The notes beneath the pieces were generated by a model, which was given only the letters and a program-made list of their open reading frames with translations, had not been told where the DNA came from and made no database searches. A program made the position numbers and the translations under genes. Shown here in pieces: positions 33,996 to 46,559 of a stretch of 64,000 nucleotides of DNA. The stretch comes from Blasia pusilla (lineage: Eukaryota; Marchantiophyta; Marchantiopsida; Blasiales): positions 21,700,001-21,764,000 of the forward strand of contig CM114275.1 of assembly GCA_050084515.1 (NCBI GenBank). The letters are read 5' to 3'. Within the stretch, counting starts at the first letter, position 1. The number at the start of each line of letters is the position of its first letter.

Positions 33996-36319
33996 TTTTG
34001 CCAGCAGGTGTATGAATTAAAGTGGACAAAAATACCGTCTTTTGAAAGGAGTGGAAATTGAGTTTTCAATTACTTGTGGGACCAATAAAATTATATGAAT
34101 TACTAAATGACTTCTAAATATTATGGAAATTATTTTTCTTGAGTAATGAAAACACGGGAGACCCGTATTGAGAATCACCTAAAAGGGAGTCAAAGTTAGG
34201 TAGGCCAATAAGATGTTTGACATTTGGTTGGATAGTAACCAAGATTCAATTAAAAAAAAAAGATGCAAAGAAGTTTTACTTTTTTAAATGCAAGTAGAAA
34301 AATGGATATGCATGAAACGGTGTGCGCTTGCTTCATAATAGGCGATCTTAGAGAATGAGATTGCATCAAAATGGTGAAGTCTATCTCTAACAGTATAGTA
34401 ACTAATGAAGAGAAGGATTAATGATATTGCCAAAGCACTGTTTATACGATCAACAATGGCCTTATTTCTTATTGGAAATCCCTTTCTATCCACCGTGTAG
34501 AGCACGTGGCTTCACATAAATTCAAATTTTTGCACCCCAAGTCTAATGCATTCCTAGAAGGAGCTTGGCTTAGCATATGCTATGAATAATTGACTGTAGA
34601 GAAATGAGCCTCTCCAATCCTACCCTTGGGGTATATCCTTATCTAAACCCCCATGGCTCTAAGAAGGTGATATATCCATACAAATAATCCCAACATGCAC
34701 AATATGTTACTAACTAACTAACTAAGAAGGTTGAAATAAAGCTCATAAAAGATAACTTATGTATGCAGGTCATTAAGGGAGGATAGCATGTTACTTATAG
34801 CCTCTCCACACCTAACTACTCATTAACCATTCTATTGAATCATAATATATGTACATGAATATGAATATTATGACCCTCTTCATCAATATATCCAACCCAC
34901 TATGGCTTTTGAATTTCTTCTTCAAGAGTGTTTCGCTCGTATACATACAGATTTCTCACTATAAGGTCTAGAAGCCATAATGCTATCCTTAAAGCTATAA
35001 TGCAAGAATGTTTGTTAGTGTGTATGGGTATCGAGTTGGATATGGTCTCATATCCGATCGGGGTGAATTATAGAGCATCCTTGAATATTCTCTTTATGAT
35101 CCACATACTCAAGGGAGGAAGCCACATTGATCTTGACCACCAATAGATAGTGCTAACTTTTGATTTGTTATTAATCAGGGGCATATCCAACATATACATA
35201 CTTAGTCAACCATTACTACATTCTTAGATAGAAAATCGTTGATATATGTGCTGCTCCACAAGCTAGCCACCCTTGCAAAAGAAAATCCCAAATATTTATA
35301 TATTTTCTCTATTTTTTAGTATCAATTGATATTTTACTTTTTTTAATGCAAAATGTTGATTCCTCTATGAGTATAAAATTTTGGGTTTGATCATTTTGAT
35401 AGCCTCATGAAATTGTGATAATAAGACCTCTAACAACCCAAAAATGAAAAACAAATCCCCATTTGCTAATGCAATAAGATTTTGTTTTGCAAATCCCCAT
35501 GTGCAAATGCAATAAGATTTTGTAAATAATTTTATTATTGTGGGTGTCATGTGAATGAGCAAAATTGGAGGTTTGAAGTTACATAAGTGTAAGAAAAAAA
35601 TATGTGATGAAATCAGTGAAATATGTTACAAATCTTGGAGATATAAAGTGGCCTAGTCCGTCTATGTGCTCATAGAAGAGCTTCGATGGAACCTCAACAT
35701 GGAGATAACTTGACAATCAAGAATGCGCTACAATTGCGATTCCTAATCATGACTATTTGACTTCTCGGAAACTAGGGGTTTTTTAACTATTTTTTTATTT
35801 CTATTTATAAACAAAATTTTGGTGCAAGGGAAAAAATATGCATTAGAGTGCTCCGCACCCTGATGCAGTATAGGGTTAGATAATCTTAGTAATGCCACTC
35901 CACAAACCATATGCGTCATATTATTATGACTGCTACGACGTCTAAGTCAAAACCATCAATTTAGGCTTCTTCTCATATAAGGGAGCAGATAATGGAGTTG
36001 AGAGAAGTGGGGATCGAGAATCCAACAATAGGAACCAAAATCTATGACCATGGATGAGCTTCTTTGCAATAATTTACAACCTAGTAAAATTTTCTTGTCA
36101 TTATGACATGACGCTCCATAGATATGCATCAATGGCAAATGAATTTCCTAATTTAGAAATGATGTATTTAGCAATAAGATTTTTATATTTGACTATTTCA
36201 AGTTGGAGGTAAATGCATATTGACGCATGTACAAGAATAATTAGATAAGCAAACAAATGGGATATGATTGGAAGTTTTATACAACACATCATAGATACAA
36301 AAATCACTAAGAGGAGCAA
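33996..36319. other. AT-rich intergenic with a 38-bp tandem duplication
   Basis: Two units CAAATCCCCAT(T/G)TGC.. of 38 bp lie at 35452-35489 and 35490-35527. Nothing else is recognised. Confidence 0.5.
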
Positions 36320-36470
36320 GATTGGAAATCAAATTTTCATTCAATGCATCCCATTGGTTTCATTTGATTTAGGCTAACCTTTAGATTTTTTATGATATCA
36401 TTTTCCTGTCCATATTGCTGTTGTTAGGACTCTCAATAAGGCTTATAGTAAAACTTTACAAAAGAAATAG
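36320..36470 (+). pseudogene. Second Helitron helicase remnant
   Basis: In one frame it reads KIGNQIFIQCIPLVSFDLG, then after stops YHFPVHIAVVRTLNKAYSKT and LQK. This follows the same block order as the helicase at 32440-32600 (GDRIFIPRIPL, FPIR, MTINKSQ.TLQK). It is heavily decayed and only about 150 bp can be followed. Confidence 0.5.
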
Positions 36471-37376
36471 CAGATGCTAAGAGTTCAATCAATATTAGAA
36501 TTAGAAAAAATCTCTATGATAACAAGCAAAATGATGTGTGTAAATTTATAGTGAATTTTGCACCACTAAGCATATCACAAACTTTTGTGTGGGCTAGAGG
36601 GAATTATGCGTGCATTGCTATTAAAAAATGCTTTCAAATGTCATCTGAAATTTCTTTCTTATTAGCTACTTTTACAAACTTCTTAGTAGATTCATTTTAA
36701 TTTAATTCAAAAGGGGTATTATATGTGGAGAGTAGGACAATTAAGATTGTTAGGTTTCTCATAGGAGTCTAAGTTCACACAAACTAAAAAGAGTGAAACC
36801 TTATAAAATAAAAAGGTCACATAATGGGGATTTTTTGCCCGCTACATTGCACACGAGGGCAATATAACAACTATAATTATGTAATAGGAGAATGAATCTG
36901 CACTAAGAAGTTTCTTAATGAGGAATAAAGGTTCGGGGTTTTGTACAAATCCATTGGAGTGGGCATGTAGGATTAGCCTTGAAGTACGAGTTGAAATGAT
37001 CCTAGAATTTATTGATTTTTGGTACATCCGTCTTTTATTTAAATTATTGTTGGAGAGTGCCCATTCAATTTTCAAACTCTTTTTTTATTGATATTTGGCA
37101 TTTTTAATTTGATTTTTTTTCTTGTTGCATGAGTGTCACCTGCGAATCAAACATGTGTGTTTAAAAACGTAGAAAGTGTTATCCCATAATAATCTATATC
37201 ATCAAGAGAGGATGATTTTACATAGCCTTCCTATCGTGGTCGACACCTATCCTCTCCTATCGGCATATGTCATTTTAAAATATTCAATTGAGAAAAAATC
37301 ATATAATTAAAAGAAATCACATATATTCCTGTGCATGGCATGAGCAACTTATTAATATGTAAATATTTCTAAATCA

Positions 37377-37529
37377 TCTATATTATTATTGGAGGATGCC
37401 TTCTTGATTTACAAACATCTCTCTGCTTGACATGTGGCAACCGGGAGCAAGAAAATGATTTCTATTCCACGGGAAACTAGAAAACACATTTGTGTACAAC
37501 ATGATTAGTATCCCCTCCCTTCACACTAG
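37377..37529 (+). mobile_element. Non-autonomous Helitron-like element, truncated 3' hairpin
   Basis: Starts TCTATATTATTATTGGAGGA and shares CTTGACATGTGGCAACCGGG with the copy at 33824-33995. It reaches CCTTCACACTAG, but the terminal hairpin found in the siblings is missing between CTTCAC and CTAG. Confidence 0.65.
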
Positions 37530-37538
37530 TAATTTGTA

Positions 37539-37912
37539 GTGAAAGGTATCATAATATCCCTAACAAAAATCACCTTCGAAAAGCCCTAGTAACATGAAGT
37601 CCCACACGGTGACCATTTCCTTGAGGGCGCATCCCCATGCCATGGTACTGGGTCCACAGTTCTAGGTCCTACGTAGTGGACGGAAGGTCTAATCGTACCT
37701 TCGACCGCCCCTTCCCCGCCGATCAGGCGAGTTCGACCGGCTCTATTTGTGTCCTCCCTTTGTGTCGAGAGAGCACGACGCCAAAATTGGGAGTGCCTTT
37801 GATGGATTCCACAAAAAAACGACGGGTTCAAGAGTTTCCAAGGACCAAGGATCGTCGTTGGTCCTTTTGCACCGCAAATTTCACGGCGCACAAGGATGAA
37901 GGACCCTTTGGT
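37539..37912 (-). mobile_element. Dispersed ~370-bp GC-rich repeat, copy 2
   Basis: Inverted copy of 29624-29992 with strong similarity along its length (for example CGGAAGGTCTAATCGTACCT and GACCAAGGATCGTCGTTGGT, read on plus). No 100-bp direct repeats flank this copy. Confidence 0.7.
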
Positions 37913-39212
37913 TGTCTCAAGGTTTTCTCCAACGCCCTTTTGAACCCTGCGCCCTCCAACCTTATGAACCCTCTTGTTTAAGACTTTGTAGCACGTAGAG
38001 TGTATAGTCCAGAGTAATCGAGATGCTTACTCTTTGTTAGGGAGCAGCATAGCGGTAAGACACATTCATACACATCAACTCCGAGGTTATGTCTAAGAGC
38101 CTTTTATTCTACAAGTAAGTTTTACATGTCTTGGAGAACAATCTTGATGTTAAATACTACATCTCTCTTCTTCCTTGGTTGAGGGCTTTCAGACCGTCTT
38201 CTGGTTCTCGAGTAGACGTAATGGGCACATCAAGATTGATCGGTGATCCCCTAGGAGATGGTGAACATTGCCCTTGCATGTTGTATGGTGTTTTCCGACG
38301 CTCCTTCATAGATGCTGCCTTGGCCGTGCACTGTCTGGCACTTGTGGGCCTCCTAACGTGGTACTCGGGGGTCCCTTAGACGTCTATGAGAACATCATGT
38401 CCCAACCCCTCTACTGGCCTTGGAAAATACCCCTTGTTTGATAATGGTCTCCCTCTTCTAACAAGCATGGAATCTTTTATAGCATCTTCAAAGCATGGAG
38501 GATTCTCTGGACTTAGTTTCTCTTCCCAAGGAGGACTGATCCTGAAGCGCGACTTCTTCCACTTACTCGAGATGGACACAATCTTCCAGAGATATGGGAG
38601 ACCATTTATTATCTTCCAATGGCTCCTGATCAACTATCTTTACACCAAAATGCTTTTTTGGTGGAGTCACCTTGCTTACACTCTTTCCCTTTGCCTATGT
38701 GGATTTTTTTGCTGTTATTCTTGTTGCTATCCCGATTTTTTTTGTAGCTTCAATTTGTTCTGCAACTGTATTGGAAAGATGGTTGCAGGTTGGAGTTACA
38801 CTTGAACTTGGAGGGGTTGTCGGAGACAAGAGGTGATGCACAACTTGAGCCGTAGGAGCTGGAGGGGGCTGTCGGAGGAGCTGCAAAAGGAGTTGCAGTT
38901 GAACCTGGAGCATTTGAAGTTTGGAGCAGAAGGTGAACTTGGAGGACTTGAGAGCTGTCCAGGAGTCTTTCTTATCGAAAGCCGCTGAAGGAGTTGAACC
39001 GAGAGTCGAAGCTGAAGGAGCTAAACCGTGAATCAAAGTTGTAGAGTAGAACTATTAGAGTAGAGTAGAAATGAATTCCGAAACTCTACATATATTTCAT
39101 ACATCAAGAACTAAGAGTGATGCTTGAAAACTCTGATACAAGGTATAGTCGCTTATAGACATGAATAAAGCTATGAAGCTCAGAAGCTCTGAATTTATGG
39201 CTTGTGTTACCT
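37913..39212. other. Intergenic, no supported gene
   Basis: An open frame of 139 codons at 38386-38805 (+) has hydrophobic stretches but no recognisable family. 38800-39020 is rich in GGAGTTG/GGAGCTG motifs. The sequence immediately left of 39213 is the insertion site of copy C. Confidence 0.4.
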
Positions 39213-39216
39213 GAGT

Positions 39217-39696
39217 TGTCACATCTGAGTAGCCGATAGGCCGAGATCTATCATGGATAGGGCGTAGGAGCCAGCGGACTATCTTGAGTGTAACTTTGTC
39301 CCACGGTGTCAAATGAGGTTGAGGATAGGTCCATTGTGTCAGGAACGTCGTTTCTAACAACTTTCATGTTGAGGTCTTTCACAACCGGATGACTTGTTGA
39401 CCAGGCCACCCGCCCCTGGTAACTTGTGCGCGCAGGTTACCAAGGAGAGGGCTATTTTTAGGGGAAGAGCCTTTTGGTTCTTCCCAACCCTATATAAGAG
39501 AGGAAGATGGCTTTCTAAGCCATCTTTCTCATGTTGGGCCGTTGGAGCACCTCCCTTGTATGTGTGTGAGATAGGACTAGGGTGCTAGCGTCTGGATTCC
39601 TTGATAGCACAAGGTAGACGAGGCTCGAAATGCCGATGTAGATTGAGGAGTGGAGTTTTAGGCCGGGTGTGCCATTTTTACTACTCTTTATTTTTA
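39217..39696 (+). repeat. Terminal repeat segment A1 of copy C
   Basis: About 95 percent identical to 48323-48801. Similarity ends after CTACTCTTTAT. The B module that follows the 3' copy is absent here. Confidence 0.92.
39491..39498 (+). promoter_or_regulatory. TATA box in terminal repeat A1
   Basis: TATATAAG, repeated identically in A2 at 48597-48604. Transcription would start about 30 bases downstream, inside A. A palindrome lies about 50-80 bp upstream (39412-39443 here, perfect in A2). Confidence 0.7.
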
Positions 39697-41005
39697 CATG
39701 AGAAAGATGCCAGGGGGCTGGTGGGAATTTGTTGTTTGCAGGTAGGCAAGCGAGTTGCCTTGGTCGGGAGCCCGTGGAGACGTTGGTTGGCGTCGTATTT
39801 GTCATTTTTTCTGTTCGGAAGGCCGTGGGTGGAAGCGCTGTCCGTTTTTCTCAGATTTTGGTGCACAGGGATTGGGGATAGTGGGAGAGTGTAGTACGGA
39901 GTGGGCGTCGGGTGTACGCGAGTGAGGGTGTTGAGAGAGAGAAGAAAAGAGAGTTAGGGCTTGCAGCAACCGGGGGCGCTGATGGGCGTTTAGGTCGGCG
40001 GGCGCCCCCGGCATTTATTTCACTCCGAACCCCCCCATTTATTGCTCCCTCCCCAAAAGTTGGGGAGGCCCATAGGGGTGCGGGCCAGGCCCTCCCCCCC
40101 CCGCGCATTTAGGGCCCAAGGGGCCACATAGGGCCGCGGGCCAGGTTACCCCCCCTCCAACGTGGTAGGACGGCCGAGGTCGGTCCGGAGAACTTGGTAG
40201 GGCACGGATAGACGTGGTCAGTTGGGCAGACGTCATTGAGAGTCCGAATGTGGTCGGGGTCATGTTCACGTGGTCGGACAGGGCGTACGTGGTTGGAGTG
40301 GAGCCCGACCAGGGTGAGTCAAGTTACATGCCGCGTGTGGGGATGGACAGAGATGTTTGCGTGACATGATGTTTTTGGGGCGCGACAAGACGTTGCAAGA
40401 GTTGACGATGGAGGGGCAGTGCGCATGATGCCGACGGGTTGTCCACATCTGTTGATGGGAGGATCAACGTGTTGGTCTAGGAGAGTGTTGTGTTGCGGAG
40501 ATTGTCATATCACGTGGAGGAGTGCATGTTGACGGTGCAGCAGGTTGGAGGGCGTGATCAGGTTACCCATCGAGTCCCTTTTCCCACACTTGTCGTGTGT
40601 GATTGAGAGTGTTGGGTATCAGGTAGTAGCTGGTGCTAGGTGGGTGCAGTAATGGTGACGAGTGTAGATTTTGTTCATGTGTAGCATGTTGGTGGATATA
40701 CGGCGGTTGCCGAGTAGGGGTCGCGTTTATGACGAGAGAGTGTCGCTAGGTTAGGTGAGTCAGTTGGGAGGCTCATGGTGAGCCCGAGTGTTGAGCGTGC
40801 GTGAGGCCGGGTATGTCATCACGGGATTGATGTTAGCATAGGTGAGCTAGTGAGGAGTGTGGGAGACTCGCGGTGAGACTGAGTGCTTGAGCGGGTGAGA
40901 CAGGGTTTGTCATCACGGCGTTCTTCCAGGGTTTGGAAGAACGGGGTAGTGCGAGCCGTAGTAGTGGTGTGACACGGAGTGGAGTGAGATACCGAGGGGT
41001 TACCA
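39697..41005 (+). other. Leader region of copy C, no coding support
   Basis: About 1.3 kb with GT-rich composition and C-runs near 40020-40150. Frames here have no domain and do not match the leader of copy B. A clear tRNA primer-binding site was not recognised. Confidence 0.5.
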
Positions 41006-42331
41006 GTGAGGAGCTACCTTGACATCCATCCGTGGCTGGATTGTCATCACTGGACACTGGGTCTGGTGACGAGATCGCAGATAGAGACAGTAGTACTTGG
41101 CAGGAGATGGACGACATGGGCCATCCGGGCATGCGTCATTTCTCGGGTGCAGTGGGCACCATCGACTTTAATGATTTTATCCAGGAGTTCGATACATGGT
41201 GCGACTTCTAGGAGATACGGACCCCGACACGGTTCAACCCTTTCATGGCATGGAAGGGTTTGTACGAGCACTTGGAGTCCTCCGATGGATGACTACATGG
41301 AGTTTCGATCACTATATTCAGTAGAGATCGATGCTTGGAGGATGTATTGGGCTCCAGGGTATGTGTCCACTAGTGGTCCCGAGGCATATGATGGGATTGT
41401 GAGAGGAGAGAGACCCACACCATCAGCCCCGAGACTAGATGGAGAGGAGGGCAATGAGACAGGCGATGTGGTAGAGACCTCTGGTGGTAGAGGGCCACCC
41501 AACTTCAGCCCCACAGTGGAGTTCTTCCGACAGTTGGGGAAGAGCTACCAGGGCGTATGCATCGAAAAGCTGAAGAGTCTACATGATTTTCAGCGACAAC
41601 CGGGTGAGAGTCTCAGAGAGGCATTCACACGCATGAGGAGGCTGATCATTGCTACGTTTGGAGTGACTGAGGCGCAATCAGTCCAGTATTGGTACGGGGT
41701 TCTGGACCGAGAACTATGGAGGAGAGTTCGAGATGCGGTGCTGATTCACACAGCGAAGCCCACATTGAAGTTGGTCTTTGAGTTGTCTGAGCGTATTGAG
41801 CTCAACATGAGTGAGGAGTAGGTAGTGACCGCTGGATTTTCTCGAGAGTCGACGGATCCACGAGCGACGGTGACCCCACAGGTGCCACAACGAGCACTAG
41901 TACCACAAGAGCGGGCCATTGTGCCTAGAGAGCAAGGCGGGTACCATGAGCCTATGAGGCAACGACCCGTAACTACATATGTTGCCCAGCAGGGACCGAT
42001 GTGGTCTTGTTGGACGTGTGGAGGGGCCCATAGGCGAGAGCGCCTGACAAGATGGGAGAGGACCACAAGCGCCTCCGATTGCTCAGGAGCCACAGAGGAT
42101 GGCCCCACCACAGCACCATTGTGTGACCATTGCCACAGATATGGTCACACTAGGGATAGATGTTTTGACCTTCGCCGAGGGGCACGTCCAAAGGTAGGCC
42201 GAGGGCCTGGGGGCGGTCGTCCTGGAGGAGGTCGGGGAGTTCTTCCTGGATGTGGTGGTAGAGGACCACCACCAGCCAGAGGAGATGGAGCAGGAGCACC
42301 AGAGCCAACAGTTCTCTCACGCATCGATTAG
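41006..42331 (+). pseudogene. gag with CCHC knuckle, copy C
   Basis: The capsid region includes FSGAVGTIDFNDFIQEFDTW (stop TAG follows), MDDYMEFRSLYSVEIDAWRM and FRQLGKSYQGVCIEKLKSLH..QPGESLREAFTRM, the typical retrotransposon gag alpha-helical part. A frameshift lies near 41280. A TAG at 41819-41821 ends the capsid frame. The same frame then continues from 41825 to 42331 into nucleocapsid with a degenerate first knuckle (CWTCGGAH) and a canonical CDHCHRYGHTRDRC. The tail is rich in Gly, Arg and Pro. Confidence 0.85.
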
Positions 42332-42400
42332 TTGGAGCAGAGGATTGCTGCCATGACGATGATGTAGCTTAGGGAAGGCACGGAGCTGCGAACAGCTAGT

Positions 42401-43470
42401 GTGACTCCAACTTCTACCTCTTACCCTGACCCGGGTGAGGATCTTGCCAATATGGGATTTATGTGTAGTGCAACCCAGGTTGAGGCAGCTGCAGTGGTGA
42501 CTCGGGGTGCTGCAAGAGGCACCGAGCCATCGAGAGGTGGAGTTGAGATTGACCCACCAGAGGGGACCGATGGGCGGCAGACCAGGGTTCCACAGTCGTT
42601 CACATTGTCGGAGGCACTACACACACCATCGATGGTGCCTCGACGACCAGCGGTGCCTACAGCTCAGGCACCTACGTCGACATCACGAGGAGTTGGAGTG
42701 CTCCTATGCCGGCTCAAGTGGAGTCAGTGTCGACCATAGTGTTGGAGGTGGCCACCAGAGTGAGTCAGACTCCACTATTTTCCGCCATAGAGTTGGCGAC
42801 GTTGGGAGTTGGACCAGATGAGGTGTTCCGGTTGGCCGCCACGTTGTGTAAGCATGGAGAGATGACTGCTTCTTGTTCAGAGGTAGTTGAGGAGGTGGTG
42901 GACTTGCCCTCAGAGTCGGTGCTCGAGACGTTCCCCACAGAGTCATGGCATGCGGCGGCGGCGAAGTTGGTAGATATGCCAACTTGACCGGCCATAGAGC
43001 GAGCAGTGGTGACACCTGGAGTAGTGTTACTAGATAACCAAGCTGGAGTATTTCCCTTGGTTAGTCCGACGGGGACAGTATACCACCCGCAGCACGTCCT
43101 ACTTGATTCGGGAGCGCAACCCTTGATGTTAGGGAAGGCGACGTGTTTAGCGTTGAGGTTACGGAAGGCCGACATTGAGCCTTGTCCCTTCCAGATACAG
43201 ACCTCAATTGGGGACGTATCACCCACTCAGTATATGACTCGATAGGAGATTGTTGTCATAGTCCAGCCAGAGCTTGCGACGGATAGTGCTATGGTGCGCA
43301 CACGTGCGATTACGCCACTAGCTAAGTCATACGATGTGTTGGTGGGGAGAACAGTGTTATATCCCCTAGGATTCATCCTTGACTTATGGGAGGAGACCGT
43401 TGCTTATCGGCCAGGATGGCGGTCAGGTGACGGCCGGATGAGTCAGTTACCCGTGCAGTTTGCGGGATGA
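42401..43470 (+). pseudogene. Pre-protease region and aspartic protease, copy C
   Basis: 42706-42987 carries the conserved segment EVFRLAATLCKHGEM of unknown role, shared with copy B and the right-edge fragment. The protease follows with the active site LLDSGAQPLMLGKAT (about 43099-43140) and, after a TAG at 43243, SYDVLVGRTVLYPLGF. The D-S-G triad is intact. Confidence 0.85.
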
Positions 43471-43494
43471 GGTGGTCGATCACGAGGCGAGTCT

Positions 43495-44850
43495 GTGACC
43501 ACGTTGGCATCTTTCACAGGTAGTGTTAGCTGGCCAGGAGAGTTGTTGGAGGGGAATGCACATGCAGAGGATGTCCTAGTAGCGGATAGTCCCATGGAGA
43601 GACATGCCATGGCGGGTGTCTCTTCCCATGTTGGCAAGGCCTCTTCACCATTGTGGGGTACGACTCGAGAGCTACAAAGAAGTGCCGACGACCTCGTGAG
43701 GCAGGCGTGGAGTCATGTTTTTATCCCAGAGCAGCGAGAGTCACGTGGCGATCGGGCTCTTGGAGTGGAGACGTTGATCCCATTGGATACCACACCCGTT
43801 GTGTGGTAGTGCCCAGAGGAGGGCGTTAGGGTGTTAGATCTCTTCGGAGGGATTAGCCCTGGATTGGCTGCACTATTGCAGGCGGTCATACGGGTGCATC
43901 AGTACCTTTATGTGGAGAGAGATGAGACCGCGCAGCGAGTATCATTACGTCACGTGGCGAGATTGGTCCAGAGGCATCATGAGTTGTTGCCGGTATCAAA
44001 GACGGGGATATCAAAGATACGCTACCCGCCAACATCTCTTTGGGGGCGCAGGATCTGGATAGAGTTGGCACCATTCATTTGGTGATTCTTTGGATGGCCA
44101 TGTCGGGTCATCCATCGGTGGCCGAGGATTTGGATTGCGGGATCGAGGTCGGGATGTTTTGGGAGATCTTTGCGAGTAGTACGACACTTGCAAGAGAGTC
44201 GATATGTTTCGAGCGTACATTTGGGAGAACGTGCCGTTGTTGGGAGACACTTGTGCACGTGTGATGACGAGTGTACATCAGGTGAGATCCTGGTTGGGAC
44301 CTGCTGTGTTGTTAGATGCAGCGAGAGTTGGGTCACATGCCCATCGTCCACGACTGTGGTGGACGAATCTAATACCATCAGAGGTACTGAGTCGAGCACA
44401 TGGTAGAGTCCAGAGAGCACCACATCTCACAGTGGATGCTATTTTGAGCTCAGGGCATCGATCTCAGGTGGTGACACGGGATGATAGACCATCGTTGGCC
44501 ATGGCCAATAGGGTGGGGGAGTTGAGGGCAACCTTACCTACGTTGGTGAGCTTCCTAGCATCCCATGTCTTTTGTCAGGGAGGGCCAGGCATGATTTGGG
44601 ATGAGGTGACTGGAGCATTGGAGGAGCCTAGAGCAGATGAGCGCGAACGCGCCATGGGGTTCGCTACCAGTACTACGGCGGTGCCAGGGATGAGTGAGGC
44701 ATCCCGGAGACACATGTTGGGGCAGGCGATGGACCTCAAGTGTCTTACATGGATAGTCAGCCTAGGTATGGCTGAGCAGAGACGGATGCGAGTGTCATCC
44801 ATGCCGTCACGTCCACGAGTTGGACCATTGCCCCACGAAGTGTGGTAGAC
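43495..44850 (+). pseudogene. Retroelement-borne cytosine-5 DNA methyltransferase, copy C
   Basis: An N-terminal part (43495-43805) is conserved with copy B and the right-edge fragment. The catalytic domain follows. It has motif I, VLDLFGGISPGLAALL (43831-43880), then motif II, YLYVERDE. After a frameshift comes motif IV, GWPC, with the Cys codon at 44101-44103. Motif VI is WENVPLLGD (44221), motif VIII is SHAHRPRLWWTNL, and motifs IX and X are ERERAMGFA...MSEASRRHMLGQAMD (44640-44740). The order is canonical, and the C-terminal motifs resemble DNMT3-type enzymes. The family transfers a methyl group from S-adenosylmethionine to cytosine in DNA. Placement in the element, between protease and polymerase, implies it was made as part of the polyprotein. 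It is broken by a TAG at about 43807 and at least one frameshift. Confidence 0.88.
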
Positions 44851-45071
44851 AGGCATTGGCTGGGGGCGAGACGAGGAGAGATAGGCACCCATGGACTTCC
44901 TGGGACGTCGTTCGAGGAGAGAGTGCAAAGGCGGCTAGAGTAGCACATGTTCATTTTTCGGATGTGGAGCATGGTGTAGGAGGTCAGAGTGGAGTGGCCG
45001 TTGCGAAGGTGGCTAGGGTTGCTACATAGCAACCAAAGTCGGAGGTTGCGTCCTCTCCGAGTGAGGTCACG

Positions 45072-45976
45072 ATGGAGACTTGGGAGCCTGTGATAGGTCT
45101 CAAGTTGATAGGAGGAGAGCAACGGCGAGTTCATAGGTTTCTAAGAGGGCATATCAGTTGTTTTGCCTTCAGTATGAGAGACTTGCGTTCGGTGAAGGGT
45201 CCCGAGATATGTATTGAGTTGGCTAGTGATACGCCGATCTTTCGTCGACCCTACAGGTATTCTAATATGGAGCGAGCCTTGATTCAGAGCAGGAGTTTGT
45301 ACTTGTTGGAGGCAGGACTTGTGGAGTTATCACATGGGAAGTATGCATCTGCCACAGTCATGCCGGCGAAGAAGGATATGTATGGCAATTGGACGGATAG
45401 GCGGATGTGTGGAGATTACCGTCCTATCAACCGACAGACGAGGTCAGATCGGTATGCCATGCGTACTCCTGAGGAGATCTTTGATGCGGTAGGGCATGCA
45501 AAGATCTTCAATACTTTAGATCTCCGTGCTGGCTATCATCATCTTCCTATCAGGTTGGAGGACAGGGAGAAGACAACATTCTGGGGGATAGATCGGTTCG
45601 GGACAGATTGCTTGTATCGGTGGCGGTTCTTACCATTTGGGTTGAAGAACGTGCCTGTAGAGTTTCAGAGAGTGATGGATAGGATTCTGGTTGGCTTGGA
45701 TTTTGTACGATGTTACATAGATGATATTATTATCTTCAGTTCCATGGTTGAGGAGCATGAGCGACACTTGGAGGAGGTATTTCGGCGATTGCAGTTACAT
45801 GGACTGAAGTTACATCCAGGCAAGTGCAGATTCTTTCAGGAGCAGATTGAGTACTTGGGACACACCATATACCCGAGTGGGTTAGGCATTCAGCAGACAA
45901 AGGTAGAGGCTATTGTGCAGATTCCACGCATTTCTTGGACTTGCGAACTTCTATTGACGGTATGTCAAGGGTTTTA
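45072..45976 (+). pseudogene. Reverse transcriptase, copy C
   Basis: An open frame of 301 codons holding the complete finger and palm regions. Motifs include VMPAKKDMYGNWTDRRMCGD then YRPINRQT, TLDLRAGYHHLPI, FLPFGLKN and the catalytic box RCYIDDIIIFS (45706-45738), then LHPGKCRFF and YLGHTIYPSG. The frame shifts near 45930, where the continuation AFLGLANFY lies in another frame and is followed by TGA in place of CGA. Without these late lesions this is the best preserved enzyme of the element. Confidence 0.93.
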
Positions 45977-45993
45977 GTGCGATCGCAAAGTCT

Positions 45994-46500
45994 TTGACCT
46001 TGTTGACGAGACTTGATCAGGTTTGGTTGTGGGGAGATGATCAAGAGCGAGCATTTCAGGAGCTCAAGGACAGGTTGACGCCCTCACCCATTTTACAGAG
46101 ACCGGTTAGGGGTTGCCCAGTCCAGTTACATACAGATTGGAGCATGTTGGGTCTAGGAGCAGTGCTTACTCAGAGGGATGACGAGGAGAGGGAGTTCGTT
46201 GTGGCTTACGTGAGCTAATCAAACAACATTGCAGAGGCAAAGAACAGCTCCTACGAGGGAGAGTGCTTGGCTGTAGTGTGGGCCGTGGCACATTTCCGGT
46301 GCTATTTATTCGACAACCCTTTCACACTTATCATTGATCATCAGCCGTTGAGGTGGTTTATGGAGTCCGACAAGCTTACGCGAAAGCTTGCCAGGTGGGC
46401 TCTATTACTACAAGAGTATGAGTTTGAGGTGGTTCATAGGCCAGGTCGGCCAAACCAGGATGCGGATGGGTTGAGTCGTAATCCATGTCCAAGTCAGAGA
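45994..46500 (+). pseudogene. RNase H domain, copy C
   Basis: Contains LHTDWSMLGLGAVLTQRDDE, one TAA (46216), SSYEGECLAVVWAVAHFRCY, LIIDHQPLRWFMESDKLTRK and PNQDADGLSRNP. The catalytic D-E-D residues are present. It follows the polymerase in the usual Ty3/gypsy order. Confidence 0.9.
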
Positions 46501-46559
46501 GACGACACGGGAGCACGATGGCACGGAGAGAGTGATGAGGAGATGGTGCCCGGTTGGCA

